DNA from: Diphasiastrum complanatum
Taxonomy: Eukaryota; Streptophyta; Lycopodiopsida; Lycopodiales; Lycopodiaceae
Reading direction: 5' to 3'
DNA: 64,000 bases
NCBI GenBank assembly: GCA_029204225.1
Contig: CM055101.1
Location: forward strand, 60,967,340 to 61,031,339
Below are positions 22,676 through 35,169 of this stretch, piece by piece (within the stretch, counting starts at the first letter, position 1; each line of letters opens with the position of its first letter). The notes beneath the pieces were generated by a model. It saw only the letters and a list, made by a program, of their open reading frames with translations, was not told where the DNA came from and did no database searches. The position numbers and the translations under genes are program-made.

Positions 22676-23605
22676 GTGAAGCAAAGTAAGATAACCTTCG
22701 ACAATAATGAAAAGAGAGTCACCGTTGACTCTATAGGCCACGTGAAGCCAGCCAAGGTTTATGACGACTGGTCATCCACAACATACAATGCCTTCGATAG
22801 TGTTCCAATCATGCCGAAAGGACACTATATGCGCTCAATCTATATCATCAATTGGGGTCACACATTGGCCACAGTGGACTGTGCTGGCTCCAACAGATGC
22901 CTCATAGAGACCATCAAAGAAGACACCAATATCCTATCGTCTTCTATTGATATTGAGACACCCATCATTCTCCTAATGATGATAGATCCTATTCCCATAC
23001 CTTGGTGCCCCAAAGAAACAATTGTTTCTACAGCCCATGTTTCGGAAGATGAAATACTCTCGATGAATGATGAGGAAATGAGTGACGGGCAAGTCCTCAA
23101 CTATCTCGATCATAAACGATTTGCACCTAAATCGATCCCAAAGGAGATCAAGACACCTGGCCCACTAGCTCATGTACAATTTACCTCTAAGGTAGTGAAC
23201 ATAGTGACCTATAGGCCCAGAACCAAAGTCTACCGCTGGGAAGCGCTTCCAAACGAAGTCTGCGAGGCCATTGATGATGAGTTAATCCGAAAGGCAACCA
23301 CACTGCCTCTGCAAAATACCAAAAAATCTCTGTTAAACAAAGAGAAAATAATAGATACAAAACTAACCGCGCGACAAAAACAAATGCGTGTGAAACTGAA
23401 GCAGCCAATTCAACCGTTGTCTGAAAATCAAATGACCCTACCAAGCGAAAGAGCATCTAGCTCTGGTAGCACGACACCATCACTAATTTTCAGAATTCTT
23501 GAGAACTTTGTGGAACCACATTTTGATCTTCCGCAACATTTCAAAGATTTCACACTCGATGATGTTGTTATCCAACTGCCACAACCCAAGCGGGAGCCTA
23601 CATAG
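22676..23605 (+). CDS. 309-codon ORF of the LTR element, not recognised
   Basis: Longest clean open frame among the transposons here. It lies 112 bp after the PBS, where gag would start. The frame is open upstream to a TAG near 22637 and has no nearby ATG (the given start is GTG), so the true start is unclear. The sequence includes IEFLAYVKQSKITF just before the start, PAKVYDDWSSTTYNAF, KGHYMRSIYIINWG, a run of Pro/Ile (IDPIPIPWCPKE), a lysine-rich stretch at residues 225-245 and an acidic/proline tail. I see no zinc knuckle, protease, RT or integrase motif. It may be a divergent gag or the protein of a non-autonomous element. Confidence 0.55.
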   Translation: MKQSKITFDNNEKRVTVDSIGHVKPAKVYDDWSSTTYNAFDSVPIMPKGHYMRSIYIINWGHTLATVDCAGSNRCLIETIKEDTNILSSSIDIETPIILLMMIDPIPIPWCPKETIVSTAHVSEDEILSMNDEEMSDGQVLNYLDHKRFAPKSIPKEIKTPGPLAHVQFTSKVVNIVTYRPRTKVYRWEALPNEVCEAIDDELIRKATTLPLQNTKKSLLNKEKIIDTKLTARQKQMRVKLKQPIQPLSENQMTLPSERASSSGSTTPSLIFRILENFVEPHFDLPQHFKDFTLDDVVIQLPQPKREPT

Positions 23606-25930
23606 GCTTCACCATCTTTTGAAAAACTTGCTAAAACAGTACCACTCAATCTTAAGGATCTTGATGAAGACACGGATCGTTTCATTCATCTCAGAGCCCA
23701 CTTGATGCCAAACCAACTCTTTGGTTTGGGAACTTTGTAGTCCAACTAAACTAGTTGACATTTTTCGACCTTTTGCACCTACAACTTTCTGTGGGTCCTG
23801 GGCTCTTGTTGCTCCAGCTTTATATTTTAGTTCTTTGGTGGTCAATGTCTCTTTTGATGGATTCAATTGCTCATGTGGACAACGATTTTCTTTCTTTCAA
23901 CATCACCTCATAGTTGTGTCGGAGCTTTGTTCCACCTTTGCCAAAGTGTGTTTTCCCCTTTTGAACAGCTTCTCAATTGTAGCTCTGATCTCTTGCAAGA
24001 GACACTCTTGGAGCACATGCAGACTCATTATTCCTAGCATGCTCTCCAAGGCACCTTTAGATTTGCATCAAGCTCGTATCATTTCTTGTGTGGGACCTAG
24101 TGTTGGGGCTCACAATGTCAACTCCATCTATTATTCCATCTTTTCAATTGTTATCGACAATCTTTTCCTCTACACTTCATCTTCACTTGGGGCTATTTTA
24201 ACCTTCTGTCTTGGGTCTCTCAAGGTATATATGTGGTCAGCCTAATCCATGATGTTATCAAAGATGCAATGGCCTCCATAGTGTGAGATGGTGGGTTTCA
24301 TGTCACTCCCATGTTCTCCTTTCAACCACACCTCACTCTTCATGCAAGCGTATTGACATTGTTCTTTTTTGTGACGAGCTTCATACCTTGGTAGATATTG
24401 TTGATCATACTTGTGCTAAATCTATTGTTATCTCATAGAAGTAGTAGGTGTGGGAACTTAATAGCAGGAAAGAAGCTACTATAATGGACATCATTCTAAT
24501 GAATTCATTCCTTTGGCAATTGAGACATATGGCACCCTTTATTGACATTTTGATGAATTCCTTTTCAGGTATGCTCATTGGGCAGTAGAGTGTGAGGGTA
24601 TTTCTACTTCAGTGCATATGACTATTTTTAAAAACAAATATACATTGCTTCAAGCCTTGTCAATCTTATAAAGGGTGATGATTGCTGCATCAGCTTCTTT
24701 TCACCTCCCTTTACTAGATGACTCACCACCAGTCCATGTTGTAGTCAATCCACAAACTTTCAATGGCAATAACATAGTTTTTTCTTCTTGCTAATAAGAG
24801 GATCTTGTTATAATATTAATTGAAGACATGCTTCACTCTTGCTAATCCTAGATTTCTTCAAACTTCCCCTCGAAGACTTACATTTCTTTGTCATCATCTT
24901 ATAAGTTTTTATATCAACAAATGCAAAGAGGTGTTTCTTTGTCTCTCTCTTTGAGCATAATACATTTTGTAGCTACCCCATTTTGATAATTCATAATACT
25001 AGTTTATAATGTGAAAAAGTAATAATGTCCATCACAGTAGAGTTGTTGACTACAACCAAAAACGTGCAAGCTTGAATTTTGAGTACTATGTAGTGAAATC
25101 TTAATAATATAATGAATGGCTTTGCCAAGTTATATGTGTTGTATATAACAACCACTAGTTCTAATAATGTTACAAAAAGAAAAAAGAAAAGAGATAATTG
25201 AAAGTCATTGAGATAAAGATTTTTTAAAATCTTTGTTAGTGAAACTTCTATGTGATTCACATTTTCCTATTAGAAACACTCTATTCAATTGTGGTCATCA
25301 AATATCTCTATAATATATTTATTTTTTTGTAGTGGACTTACAATATACATACATACATATGTGTGTGTGTGTGCATGCGCATGCGTGCATGCATGTGTTA
25401 GCATTCTTCTTCCAGTTTTTGTAATTGCATTTCAAGGTGTTTTGAAGCTTTTCAAAAACATAGATATTCTTTTTACGCTAAGATTGGGCCATAAGAGGTT
25501 TCTATCCTAGCAACTTGAATTTTAGTGGGCGAATCAAAGTCACATCAATGAAAATCCCTTTTGGATCTGTTTCCACCTAACAACATTTTGACCATGCTAC
25601 CTCCACCTTTCTATCTTGGTACGTTGTATCTTACTAGAATTTATTAAAATCTACAATAAAATCCAATGCCACATTTTTACTTCTAACAGGATGACTTATA
25701 AAATCCACAAAGGACAACATGAGCTATGTAAGAAAATGTCTCCCATTTGTAAAGTACCAAGTAGAATATTTATTGTGCAAAATTTCAACTTTACATTTTG
25801 AGGGACCTACAAGCTATACTCTTTAGTGTTTCCATTTAGCAATAGCATGCATCATTTATTCCCAAGTGGCATGTTAATCATATAGTTGAGGTAATGCCTC
25901 AATAAGGTAAATTACTACTTTGGAGGTGTG
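23606..25930. other. Retroelement interior without recognisable coding
   Basis: A 174-aa + frame at 23721-24245 is Ser/Phe/Cys-rich with no motif and overlaps minus frames; not supported. A TG/CATG-type simple repeat lies at 25345-25400. Otherwise nothing is seen until gypsy pol at about 25.93 kb. Confidence 0.5.
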
Positions 25931-27440
25931 ACAACAATCAATTGTCTTCGTCGATCACCAAGTCCTACTGTATTTGATAAATAGGCCATGCACCACAGGA
26001 TGAATCACTAGGTGGATATTGATTCTCCAAGAGTTTGACTTTAAAATTGTCGTTTGCAAGAGAAATAAATATAGTCTAGTTGATTACCTCTCACGGATAC
26101 ACAACATACTTAAGAGTAAAGGGGTGGATGATGAACTCCTTGATGGCATAGTATTCCATGTTGGTGTCATCCCAGAGTGGGCAGCCAACATCGTTGGATA
26201 TCTTATGTCAGAACACCCTCTCCTTGAGATGACTAAGGTGGAACGACGCCGACTGTTCATAAAATCTGCTCCCTATACATTGATAGCTAGACAATTGTAT
26301 CATAAATGTAACAATTGAATCATATGATGATGTGTCCTATCACACGAGGTGCCCTAGGTAGTGAGTATCATCCATGAAAGAATCGATAGAGGGCACTTTG
26401 TTGTCGAAAGCTACAAATAGAAAAAGTGTTACAACATGGGTTGTGGTGGCCCACAATGTTCAAGGATATTTATTATCAGGTTAAGAGGTGTGACGTATGT
26501 TAACGGTTTAATAGAATCCATGAGCGAGACAGAATGCCATTATGACTCATCTTGGTTGAGATGCCATTTGAGAAATGGTGCATTGACTATGTCGGCCCTA
26601 TATGCTCAACTGTGCAAGGTACCCAAGCTCGATATATTATCATAGCCACTAATCACCTAACCAAATGGGTCAAAGCCAGTGAGAAAAACATATGGTAGCT
26701 CTACTACTAAATTTTTGTATGAAAACATCCTTGTTCATTTTGGATGTCCACTTGAACTCGTAAGTGATCATGGTACCCATTTTCTAAATGAAGTGTCACT
26801 CATTTATTGTCTTTGTATTCGATTGTCCATGGAAGAGTATGCCCTATTACCCACAATGTAACAGACAAACAAAATGATCAAGCAAGGTCCTATGTACCAT
26901 TATCACGAAGATGGTTGAGGCCACACACTTAGACTGGGAACATAAGCTCCATGCGACGCTATGGGCTTTCAGGACCCCTTTCAGGATAAGCACAAGACAA
27001 ATGCCAGTTTAGATGCTGTATGGTCAAGAAGTTGTGATGCCTACAAAGTTTGTCATTCCAAGTTTAAGAGTAGCCATCACAGAATGATTGAGTACTGATG
27101 AACAAAAGAGTCCAAAATCTCCTCCAACTCCATAAAATTTGCTTTCTCATCCTCCATGCGTTAGGCATGGAAAAACAACATAGAAAAACCTAGCATGACC
27201 GTAACATCAAGACCAAGGATCTCGTGAAGGGAGAATTGGCACTTTTTTACAATGACAAAGAACATAAAGGAAAGTTGAAGTTTCTAGGAGAAGGACTATA
27301 CAAGGGTAGTATATATTCAACCCAATGGCATAGTTATACTCGCCAACTTGCAAGGACAACTATTCGACATGCCTGTCAAGAGTAGCAAGCTACGTCACTA
27401 TTATCCAGTCGATGTTCAACTAATTGATGAGCCTCACATA
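25930..27440 (+). pseudogene. Ty3/gypsy pol remnant: RNase H end, integrase, C-terminal region
   Basis: Remnant of the polyprotein that reverse-transcribes and integrates gypsy elements. The RNase H end reads FVDHQVLLYLINRP (25948), LQEFDFKIVVCKRNK and DYLSRIHN. The integrase zinc-binding region (LIARQLYHKC, 26280) is degenerate. The catalytic core reads KWCIDYVGPICSTVQG with the first Asp (about 26575) and RYIIIATNHLTKWVKA; then in another frame KFLYENILVHFGCPLE and LVSDHGTHFLNEV with the second Asp (about 26765). Then THLDWEHKLHATLWAFRTPF and, about 27230, LVKGELALFYNDKEHKGK as the integrase tail. Many frame changes. It may be the 3' part of the element primed at 22552, but that is not shown. 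Confidence 0.8.
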
Positions 27441-27446
27441 CTATCC

Positions 27447-27790
27447 TCATTGTGCATCAATAATGAAGCCTTTTGGTTGGACCATGTATACCTCCTTTTC
27501 CAAGGTACCATTTAGAAATGTAGACTTCATGTCCATTTGGTAGATCTTCCATCCAAGGTAGGATGCCAATGCAACTTTAAGGTATAGCGTAGTCCACTTT
27601 ACTATAGGAGCAAATGTTTTCTCAAATTCAATCCCTTTGTTTTTCTCATAGCCCTTTGCTACCAAATGTGCCTTGTATTTTGCAATTGAGCCATCTTCAT
27701 AAAACCTAGTTCAATATACCCATTTATTGTCAATGGATTTTTGACAAAGTAGAAGGTCAACCAAGTCTCACTGACCATGTCTTCGGATTG
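27447..27790 (-). pseudogene. Ty1/copia RT fragment (N-terminal part)
   Basis: Minus strand: NKWVY, then YEDGSIAKYKAHLVAKGYE, FEKTFAPIVKWTTL, GWKIYQMDMKSTFLNGTLE and KEVYMVQPKGF. This is the start of the copia RT, with the motif A Asp in QMDMKSTFLNG intact. It lies downstream (on the minus strand) of the copia RT/RNase H piece at 28.2-29.2 kb, so it cannot be the missing 5' part of that copy without a rearrangement. Confidence 0.85.
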
Positions 27791-28159
27791 TGATAATGCA
27801 ATAACGACAAGTCAAAGCTTGTGAATGACTTATGGAGCGCAGCGGAATGGGGCTTACACTTCTAATGCATGATTACGCCTATCAATATTGAACAAAACAT
27901 AATGACAGAAGTCACGTTCAATCGTATAGTAACTAACTTTGAAATCGTCAGTACTACAGTGATTACGTAGCCAAACAATGAATTATCAGACAAAAGCAAT
28001 ATAAGATTTATCAGCTACAAAACTATCACAGAGATGAATACATTCTGATATAATACTGAACACAATAAAGGATAGATTGATTCAATATGAAATAGATGAT
28101 GATGAGCACAAGACAATTGCGGGTAGAAATCACTCTAAGGTATTTCTAAGAAACTGAAG
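27791..28159. other. Spacer, possibly LTR of a minus-strand copia element
   Basis: No ORF. It lies at the 3' side of the copia RNase H on the minus strand, where an LTR is expected, but boundaries were not found. Confidence 0.35.
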
Positions 28160-29162
28160 ATCTTTGTCTGAATTTGCACTTTTGCTGATAAGCAAAGTTT
28201 CTCACCCATACTGCTTCCTTTGTAGCTTGAGAGGCTATGATATATTCTGATTCAATAGAAGATAGAGCAATCAAAATTTACTTGTGACTATTCCATGATA
28301 TAGGACCATTGTTGAGGAAGAATGTAAATTGAGAAGTGATTTATGAGTGTCTACATCTCCTGCTCAACTTGCATCTGAATAATCAATGAAAATATTAAGT
28401 TTGTCATTGTCGACTCCTCCATAACAAATGCAAAAGTCCATAGTAGCTTGAAAATATCTCAAAACTTTGATAAGAGCCTTCCAATGTGTAATACCAGGAT
28501 TGGTCATATACTGACTTAAGGAACTGACTACAAAAGCTATGTCTGGTGTAGTACAGATCATCGCATACATAAGAGATCCTATTATCGAATGATAAGGATA
28601 CTTACGCATTCGCTCCTTCTCTTCGATTGTTTGGAGATGCTGGTCCTTTGACATCTTGAGTCCATTGGTGAGAGAGCTAATTTGCAATTCATCAGATTAT
28701 ATCTGATTAAGACATTGTGAATGTATCTTTGCTGAGTAATATATATCAACTTCTGTTTTCTGTCTCTTTGGATTTGAATGCCTAGACAATATCCAGATCA
28801 GTCATGTCGAATTTGGAAGATAGCATTGTCTTAGCTTCTTTTATCAGATCGATATTGTTGTTGAAAAGCAATGTGTCATCCACATACATAGTGATGATAA
28901 TAAAAGATTGTTGCACTGACTTGAAGTAGACATTTGAATATGAAGTGCTTGGTTTATAGTCATGATTGATAAGGAAAGTATTGATCATTTGAAAGCATGC
29001 TCGAACAGATTGCTTCAAGCCAATAAGTGCTTTATTGTTGTCCGATTCTAGGAACGACATGGAATATTCTAGAATATAGGAAGAGTATTTTGCAATAAGC
29101 CCAAACAATATGTAAATGAAGTAGAGAGTCGGAAGTATTAGAAACATGCAACCAATTAGCAT
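28160..29162 (-). pseudogene. Ty1/copia RT (motif C) and RNase H fragment
   Basis: Minus strand: KALIGLKQSVRACFQ, TSYSNVYFKS, IITMYVDDTLLFNNN (catalytic YVDD intact), LSSKFDMTDLDIV; then a frame change and YITQQRYIHN-like residues; then 28687-28364 MQISSLTNGLKMSKDQ, YHSIIGSLMYAMICTTPDIAFVV, ITHWKALIKVLRYFQ and IFIDYSDAS; finally SIESEYI and ATKEAVWVRN at about 28250-28200. These are in the canonical order of copia RT, connection and RNase H. The 5' half of pol is absent. Several frameshifts. Confidence 0.88.
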
Positions 29163-29437
29163 CTTGCATGTGTGAGTCCAACATTGGGCCTTAGGCTAAT
29201 AAGTGCCATGGAGCACAATTATTCAATAAAGTATTTTAAACTTAGCTTTTGTAAAGTTCCTAAGTTAGGAAACACAAATTGACCTCAAGAAATACAAAGC
29301 GATCTTGACGGTCAAGATAGTGATCCTGATGGAACTTCAATAGCCTATCAGAGTGAAGGGGGCTCACCTCTCAAATCTATAAGAGGGGGCCATTTCCCTT
29401 GTATTTGGTCTTCTTCTACTCTTCCTAATAAAACTCT

Positions 29438-29521
<84 letters not shown>

Positions 29522-30100
29522 GAAGTGATCATTAAGATCCGTAGGTAGGATTTCTTTCACTATTCACCTCCCTTGAGAAGACCAACCTCCTGAGGACAAA
29601 ATCTAGAGCCAAAGATGCCTAGATTCACACGGGTAAACCAAAACTAAAAAAGACCAAAAAGAGAAAAAGCAATAAAGATGAACGTCGTAGAAATCTAGGC
29701 TATTCCACTATCCAATCCAAATCTAAGATTGACAACCTTAAGCTTCTTGAGAGGCAACCATAGTAGTTCTTAAGTGAAGGAGTTCTTATTCTTTTAGATC
29801 ATAAAGAAGCCAAGAAACCGTGGAGTGAGCATATTGCTACGGAGAGCTACATATAAAGCACTTACAAGACATCTTCCGTCTATGCTAGTTAACTTGCATT
29901 GCAAAGAACTAGTTGGTTACATACCTTGCAAAAAACGAGTAGTGGGTTTAAGAGTGAACCAAGCAATATTCTAACAAGGCCGGAGCAATGTAATGAGGCT
30001 ACGGAATGAGATATATTTAGTGTCATATTGTGAGATCAAAACAATCTATACACACTATTAAAGAGAGCACATTTGTCAGAGATAAACTAAAAAGTGTCCA
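29163..30100. repeat. Spacer with (CT)n(AC)n microsatellite at 29443-29519
   Basis: A compound CT then AC microsatellite of about 77 bp. No gene recognised on either side; short sequence near 29380-29420 has many stops in all frames. Confidence 0.75.
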
Positions 30101-30622
30101 TCCTACCATCGCTGGTTATAGGAAGATGTTAATGTAAAAAAGTATGTGCAAAGATAGCATAAGTTTATGGTCTATCGACAGTTACAGATGATCTCAAAGT
30201 GTAAGTATATGAAAAGAAGATGGCCCTCCTGTCCATCGCTGGACAGCAAGGTAAGTATGTGCATAACGGTGAGTATGTGTAAGACCAATCATGCATAAAG
30301 TATCCATCGCTAGATAGAACACAAGCATATACATTATCAACCATAAATCAAGCAATAGGCAGCGATCCGTCCATCGCTGGACATCGCCCAATCTATACTC
30401 AAAAAGTGTGTGCAAAGTGTGCATAAATGAGGCAGCCCTCCATCGTTGTCTTCTAAGTAGTATAGAGCAAGTTCTTGCTCAGAAAAATGGTTACTAAATC
30501 ATTGTAATCACCTGCAATATCCGAGGACTTGCACATAAACGAATCCATCCATCGCTACCTATTGAGGCAGAATGGATGCTTTCAATCATCAACAAGTATC
30601 ATTGTTGTCCATCGCTGGACCT
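30100..30622. repeat. Seven spaced copies of a CCATCGCTGG palindromic motif
   Basis: The motif GTCCATCGCTGGAC occurs exactly at 30231-30244, 30369-30382 and 30607-30620. Shorter or mutated copies are at 30106-30115 (CCATCGCTGG), 30301-30316 (TATCCATCGCTAGATA), about 30438-30447 (TCCATCGTTG) and about 30548-30557 (CCATCGCTAC). The arms GTCCA/TGGAC are inverted repeats around CGC(T), and the changed copy at 30301 keeps pairing (TATC/GATA). Spacing is irregular (about 55-125 bp) and the spacers are unrelated, so it is not an ordinary tandem repeat. Function unknown. Confidence 0.8.
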
Positions 30623-31931
<1,309 letters not shown>

Positions 31932-32690
31932 CTTCAGAACCGCTCATGCTCATCTACTCCACACCTTAGCTAGCACCCCCTATGCTTCTCACAATCATAG
32001 CTCCTCCTCTTGAGAATCAATCTTTAGCTAGAAGCAGGCTCATCTGCTCTGTTGCTCCTCAATTGGAAACTCCTTTAATCCTCACAATCATCATTGGTAA
32101 GAGAGATATGAAGAGTGTGTGACAAAGAAAGAGAGATTTGAGGGTAACTCTTATTAATAGGCAACTTTTATTAAATCATCATTGGTAACTGTTCTTAATT
32201 GGTGAGGCTAATGAGGTTTGGTTGAGGCTAATGAGGTTTAATTTGGTTGAGAGTAGCAGTGAGAAAACCCTAATATTATATCCAAGTCCATCAAAATATA
32301 TTATGAATAAAATCAGTGTACAAGAGATATGAAATATGAGCAATGCATGGTTTGTACATAATTCATTAGTTAATTGAATGCAATTACACTTAGTTTGAGT
32401 GCTAGAAAGTGTGAGGGGCTTTTGTTGGTCATCTTCTTGATGGACAACTTTGTGATGCGGCACTTGGTTCTGCCTCTTGACTCTGCTGTGAGGCTGTGTC
32501 TTCCTCTCTTGCATGATTGGCTAGTGTTGTAGATTTTGGTTCCTCTGATGTCCCATTTGATGATGCAGCAATAGAATAGGCACGATCCACCTCCTCCATT
32601 GCGATTTTTGCTTCCATAAGGGCATCATCTTGACAAATTTGTACAAATGAATTATAAGATGCCATGTCTATTGGATCACTCATGTACTTG
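31932..32690. other. Spacer upstream of copia RNase H
   Basis: A 94-aa minus frame (32713-32429, MSGHVLSAKYMSDPIDM..., Ala/Ser/Glu-rich) has plausible composition but no motif and no supported gene model. Otherwise nothing. Confidence 0.4.
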
Positions 32691-32694
32691 GCAG

Positions 32695-33337
32695 ATAATA
32701 CATGCCCTGACATTGCTTATGCAGTTTTCAGAATGAGCTAGTTTAATGTCAATCCAGGCCCTACGCACTAGAAGATAGCTAAGAGAATTTTGCAATACCT
32801 TCAATAGACGAAGGATTATGGGCTGTTTTTTTCTCAGCATGAAGAATTCCAGATCAAATCCTACAGCGATGCAAGATGGGCATCCCTAAAAGATGACTGC
32901 ATGAGAATCTCAGGAGGATGCACAATAGCAGCCGGTGCAACTGTGATATGGATCAGCAGGAAGCAAACCGTGGCCGCGCAATCATCCTGCGAAGTAGAGT
33001 ATGTTGCAGCAGACAAGATGGCAAACGAGCTTACATGGCTCAAGCAGTTCCTTGACGGACTGAGAGAGAACTCCAACGAGCCACTGTTACTATTCATGAA
33101 TAATACATCCGCCATTCATCTGACAAAGGATCCAGTGTTTCATTCCAAAACAAAACACACTACTATCAGATATCATCTGAAAAGAGATCTGGTTGAGAAA
33201 GATAGGCTGAAGACCAAGTTTATTCCAATGAAGTAGATGGTAGCTCATATCTTCACGAAGTCTCTTGACAAGGCAATTTTTGAGAAGCAACGCACAAGCT
33301 TAGGAATAAAAAAAATATCGGCTTTGAGAGGGAGCTG
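32695..33337 (+). pseudogene. Ty1/copia RNase H and 3' end of pol
   Basis: From about 32700 PDIAYAVFRMS, stop, then AKRILQYLQ, YGLFFSQHEEFQIKSYSDARWAS, GGCTIAAGATVIWISRKQT, QSSCEVEYVAADKM, WLKQFLDGL, NNTSAIHLTKDPVFH, KHTTIRYHLKRD, then stop (TAG at 33234), AHIFTKSLDKAIFEK and ISALRGS-TGA at 33335. This is the full copia RNase H series in order. The 3' end abuts a polypurine stretch (GAGAGGGAGC) and then TGAAGAAGC, the start of an LTR. The 5' part of the element is missing. Confidence 0.85.
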
Positions 33338-34569
33338 AAGAAGCTATTAGTTTCTATCTTTCAAAGCCTTAGCATTTTCTCTTAGGTTTTTCCTTTGCTG
33401 TTTTTAGCGACTGTGCATTTTGAACTATATTTTGCATAGTCTGCATTTTTGGGTCATGAGGAAAATTTATCCCTAGGTCTAAAACACTTAGAAAATAATT
33501 CTGAGAACTTTTTCCGACACTGTCGCATTTTTGCAAAAAAGGAGACACTGTCCCTAAAATGCCTTAGAAAGGTTTAGACCCCTAGAAAAAGGGACACTCA
33601 CCCTTAGAAAAGCGATGTTTGCCTTAGAACTGTTTTCTACCTTGCCCTATATTCGGCCTTTTTCGCCTTTTGAAAAAAATGACACCTATCCTTAGATAAA
33701 GGGGCACTGCGCTTAGAAAAGATTTCTGCCATACTGTCGCATTTTTTGCCTTTCGAGAAAAGGCGACACTATCTTTAAGATGCCTTAAAATCATTTTCAG
33801 ACCTACCTTCGCATTTTTCTCCCTTTTTTTCTTTTTTGGAAAAAAAAGAAGGTGCCCTTGAAATGCAAAGGTGTCCTCAAAAACAAAAGGCGACATTGCT
33901 CTCAAAAACTTAAAAGGGTCTTTAAGCAAAAGTGAAGGCCTACAGTGTGAAGGCACAAGCGTAACGGACATAAGGCGGATGATTCACAGAGGACAACGAT
34001 AGAAAGCTGGAATCAGTTTCGATCAAGGCTAATGAATTTTTTTTGATTAGATCTTCTAACTTAATCAGTCCCCTGGATTGATCACATAAAGAGATCAACG
34101 AAGGATGCAGAACATGCAGATGAAGACGCACACAGTCACAGAAAGAATACAGGCAGATAGTCTGAGATAGCTCCATAGCGAGTTTACAGATTAGCAGTAG
34201 CTAATCATACTATTTGCAAGAAGAAAACATCTCTCTCACGCCAACGCGCTGATCTGGAAAATAGACAACGCTCAAGTTTTGTATTGTAAATTCAATTCTG
34301 ATATAGAAGAAATTTTCTCAATGGTCTGTTCAGTGATGTGTATGATCTGTAATACTTGAATGCATGCTATCAGTAGATAAATTTTTGTTGTTGTTTTATT
34401 CAACATTATATGCTATTTACAAGTTTGAGTTTTACAACAGATCTGCAGTAGCAAATCTGAGGTCTGGAAGAGAATTAGACCGTAGAGAGAAGCAGTAGCT
34501 ACTCCTGTTAAATCGGCTCTATCTAGACTTTCATTCTGCAACAATGATCTTTGAATACGATTGCCATCA
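33335..34569 (+). repeat. LTR, about 1.2 kb (TG...CA)
   Basis: Starts TGAAGAAGC after a polypurine tract and ends ATCA before a degraded PBS at 34571. It contains a decayed internal tandem repeat at about 33470-33930 built on CTTAGAAAAG / GACACT / TCGCATTTTT. Its position makes it the 3' LTR of the copia RNase H remnant on its left and the 5' LTR of the gag-pol on its right. The boundaries were inferred from these neighbours; no second copy was compared. Confidence 0.55.
33470..33930 (+). repeat. Degenerate about 100-bp tandem repeat inside the LTR
   Basis: Recurring blocks: CCCTTAGAAAAG, GGGGCACTG / GGGACACT, TTTCTGCCATACTGTCGCATTTTT, CCTTTCGAGAAAAGGCGACACT. Copies are mutated and of unequal length. 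The 115-aa minus frame through it has no motif. Confidence 0.6.
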
Positions 34570-34570
34570 C

Positions 34571-34586
34571 TAGGCAGATCAGAGCC
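34571..34586 (+). promoter_or_regulatory. Decayed primer-binding site
   Basis: TAGGCAGATCAGAGCC resembles TGGTATCAGAGCC with a few changes and follows the LTR end by one base. Confidence 0.45.
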
Positions 34587-34972
34587 CTGCCGCGAACAAG
34601 TTACATTACCTTTTCATCAATTTTTCTAAAAGCTAACAAAATAGGTTATTACAATTGGGTTCACAATTTGTTTGGATTTTTCAGATCTGATTTCAATTTT
34701 CTCTTTTGGTTTTTTTACATAAGAGTTTAGAGCATTGTCTTAGCTTTAATTTGATCCATGTGGCAGGTCATTTAGATTACTATGCAAGAAGTTATGACAA
34801 ATCTTGATTTCGAGCTCTAGTTTTTTGTAGTTTTCTTTCTTCAAAAAGTTCAGTCCTTTTACAAAGGCACTTTCTTTTGAAGTAAATGGATATTTCAACA
34901 GTCAGTACTGTGTAAAGTCCTCCAGTCAAGGATCTGAAACCAAGCAAGCTGCAACAAAGTAACACAAGGGAA

Positions 34973-35090
34973 TCAGATGGTGGACAAACCAACCTAACCA
35001 AACCTAGATCTTATGGATCTAGCCCCCACGCTATAGATCAATCTATCACCAGGGAAGGAGGAATCACTCCAGAAGCAAATGTATTGAACA
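34973..35090 (-). repeat. Inverted, diverged copy of the LTR segment at 3840-3965
   Basis: The + sequence here (GTGGACAAACCAACC, CCAAACCTAGATC, GGATCTAGCCCCC, AATCACTCCA) matches the reverse complement of 3840-3965 with scattered changes. It lies in the leader of the copia element, 80-200 bp before gag. Confidence 0.75.
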
Positions 35091-35169
35091 ATTGTTTTCT
35101 TGTTCTATAAATTGCATTAGATTTTTACTTTTATGTCACTGTTGATGATCACTATCACTTAGACTATTT

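Noticed and set aside
23721-24245. 174-codon + ORF
   Set aside because: Ser/Phe/Cys-rich low-information composition, overlapped by minus frames, no motif, no splice or start context.
25345-25400. Z-DNA-forming (GT/CATG) tract as a regulatory element
   Set aside because: A simple repeat of about 50 bp with no gene nearby; no evidence of function.
30100-30622. Possible CRISPR-like array (short palindromic repeats with unique spacers)
   Set aside because: Repeat core only 10-14 bp, spacers irregular (about 55-125 bp), eukaryotic setting, no cas genes.
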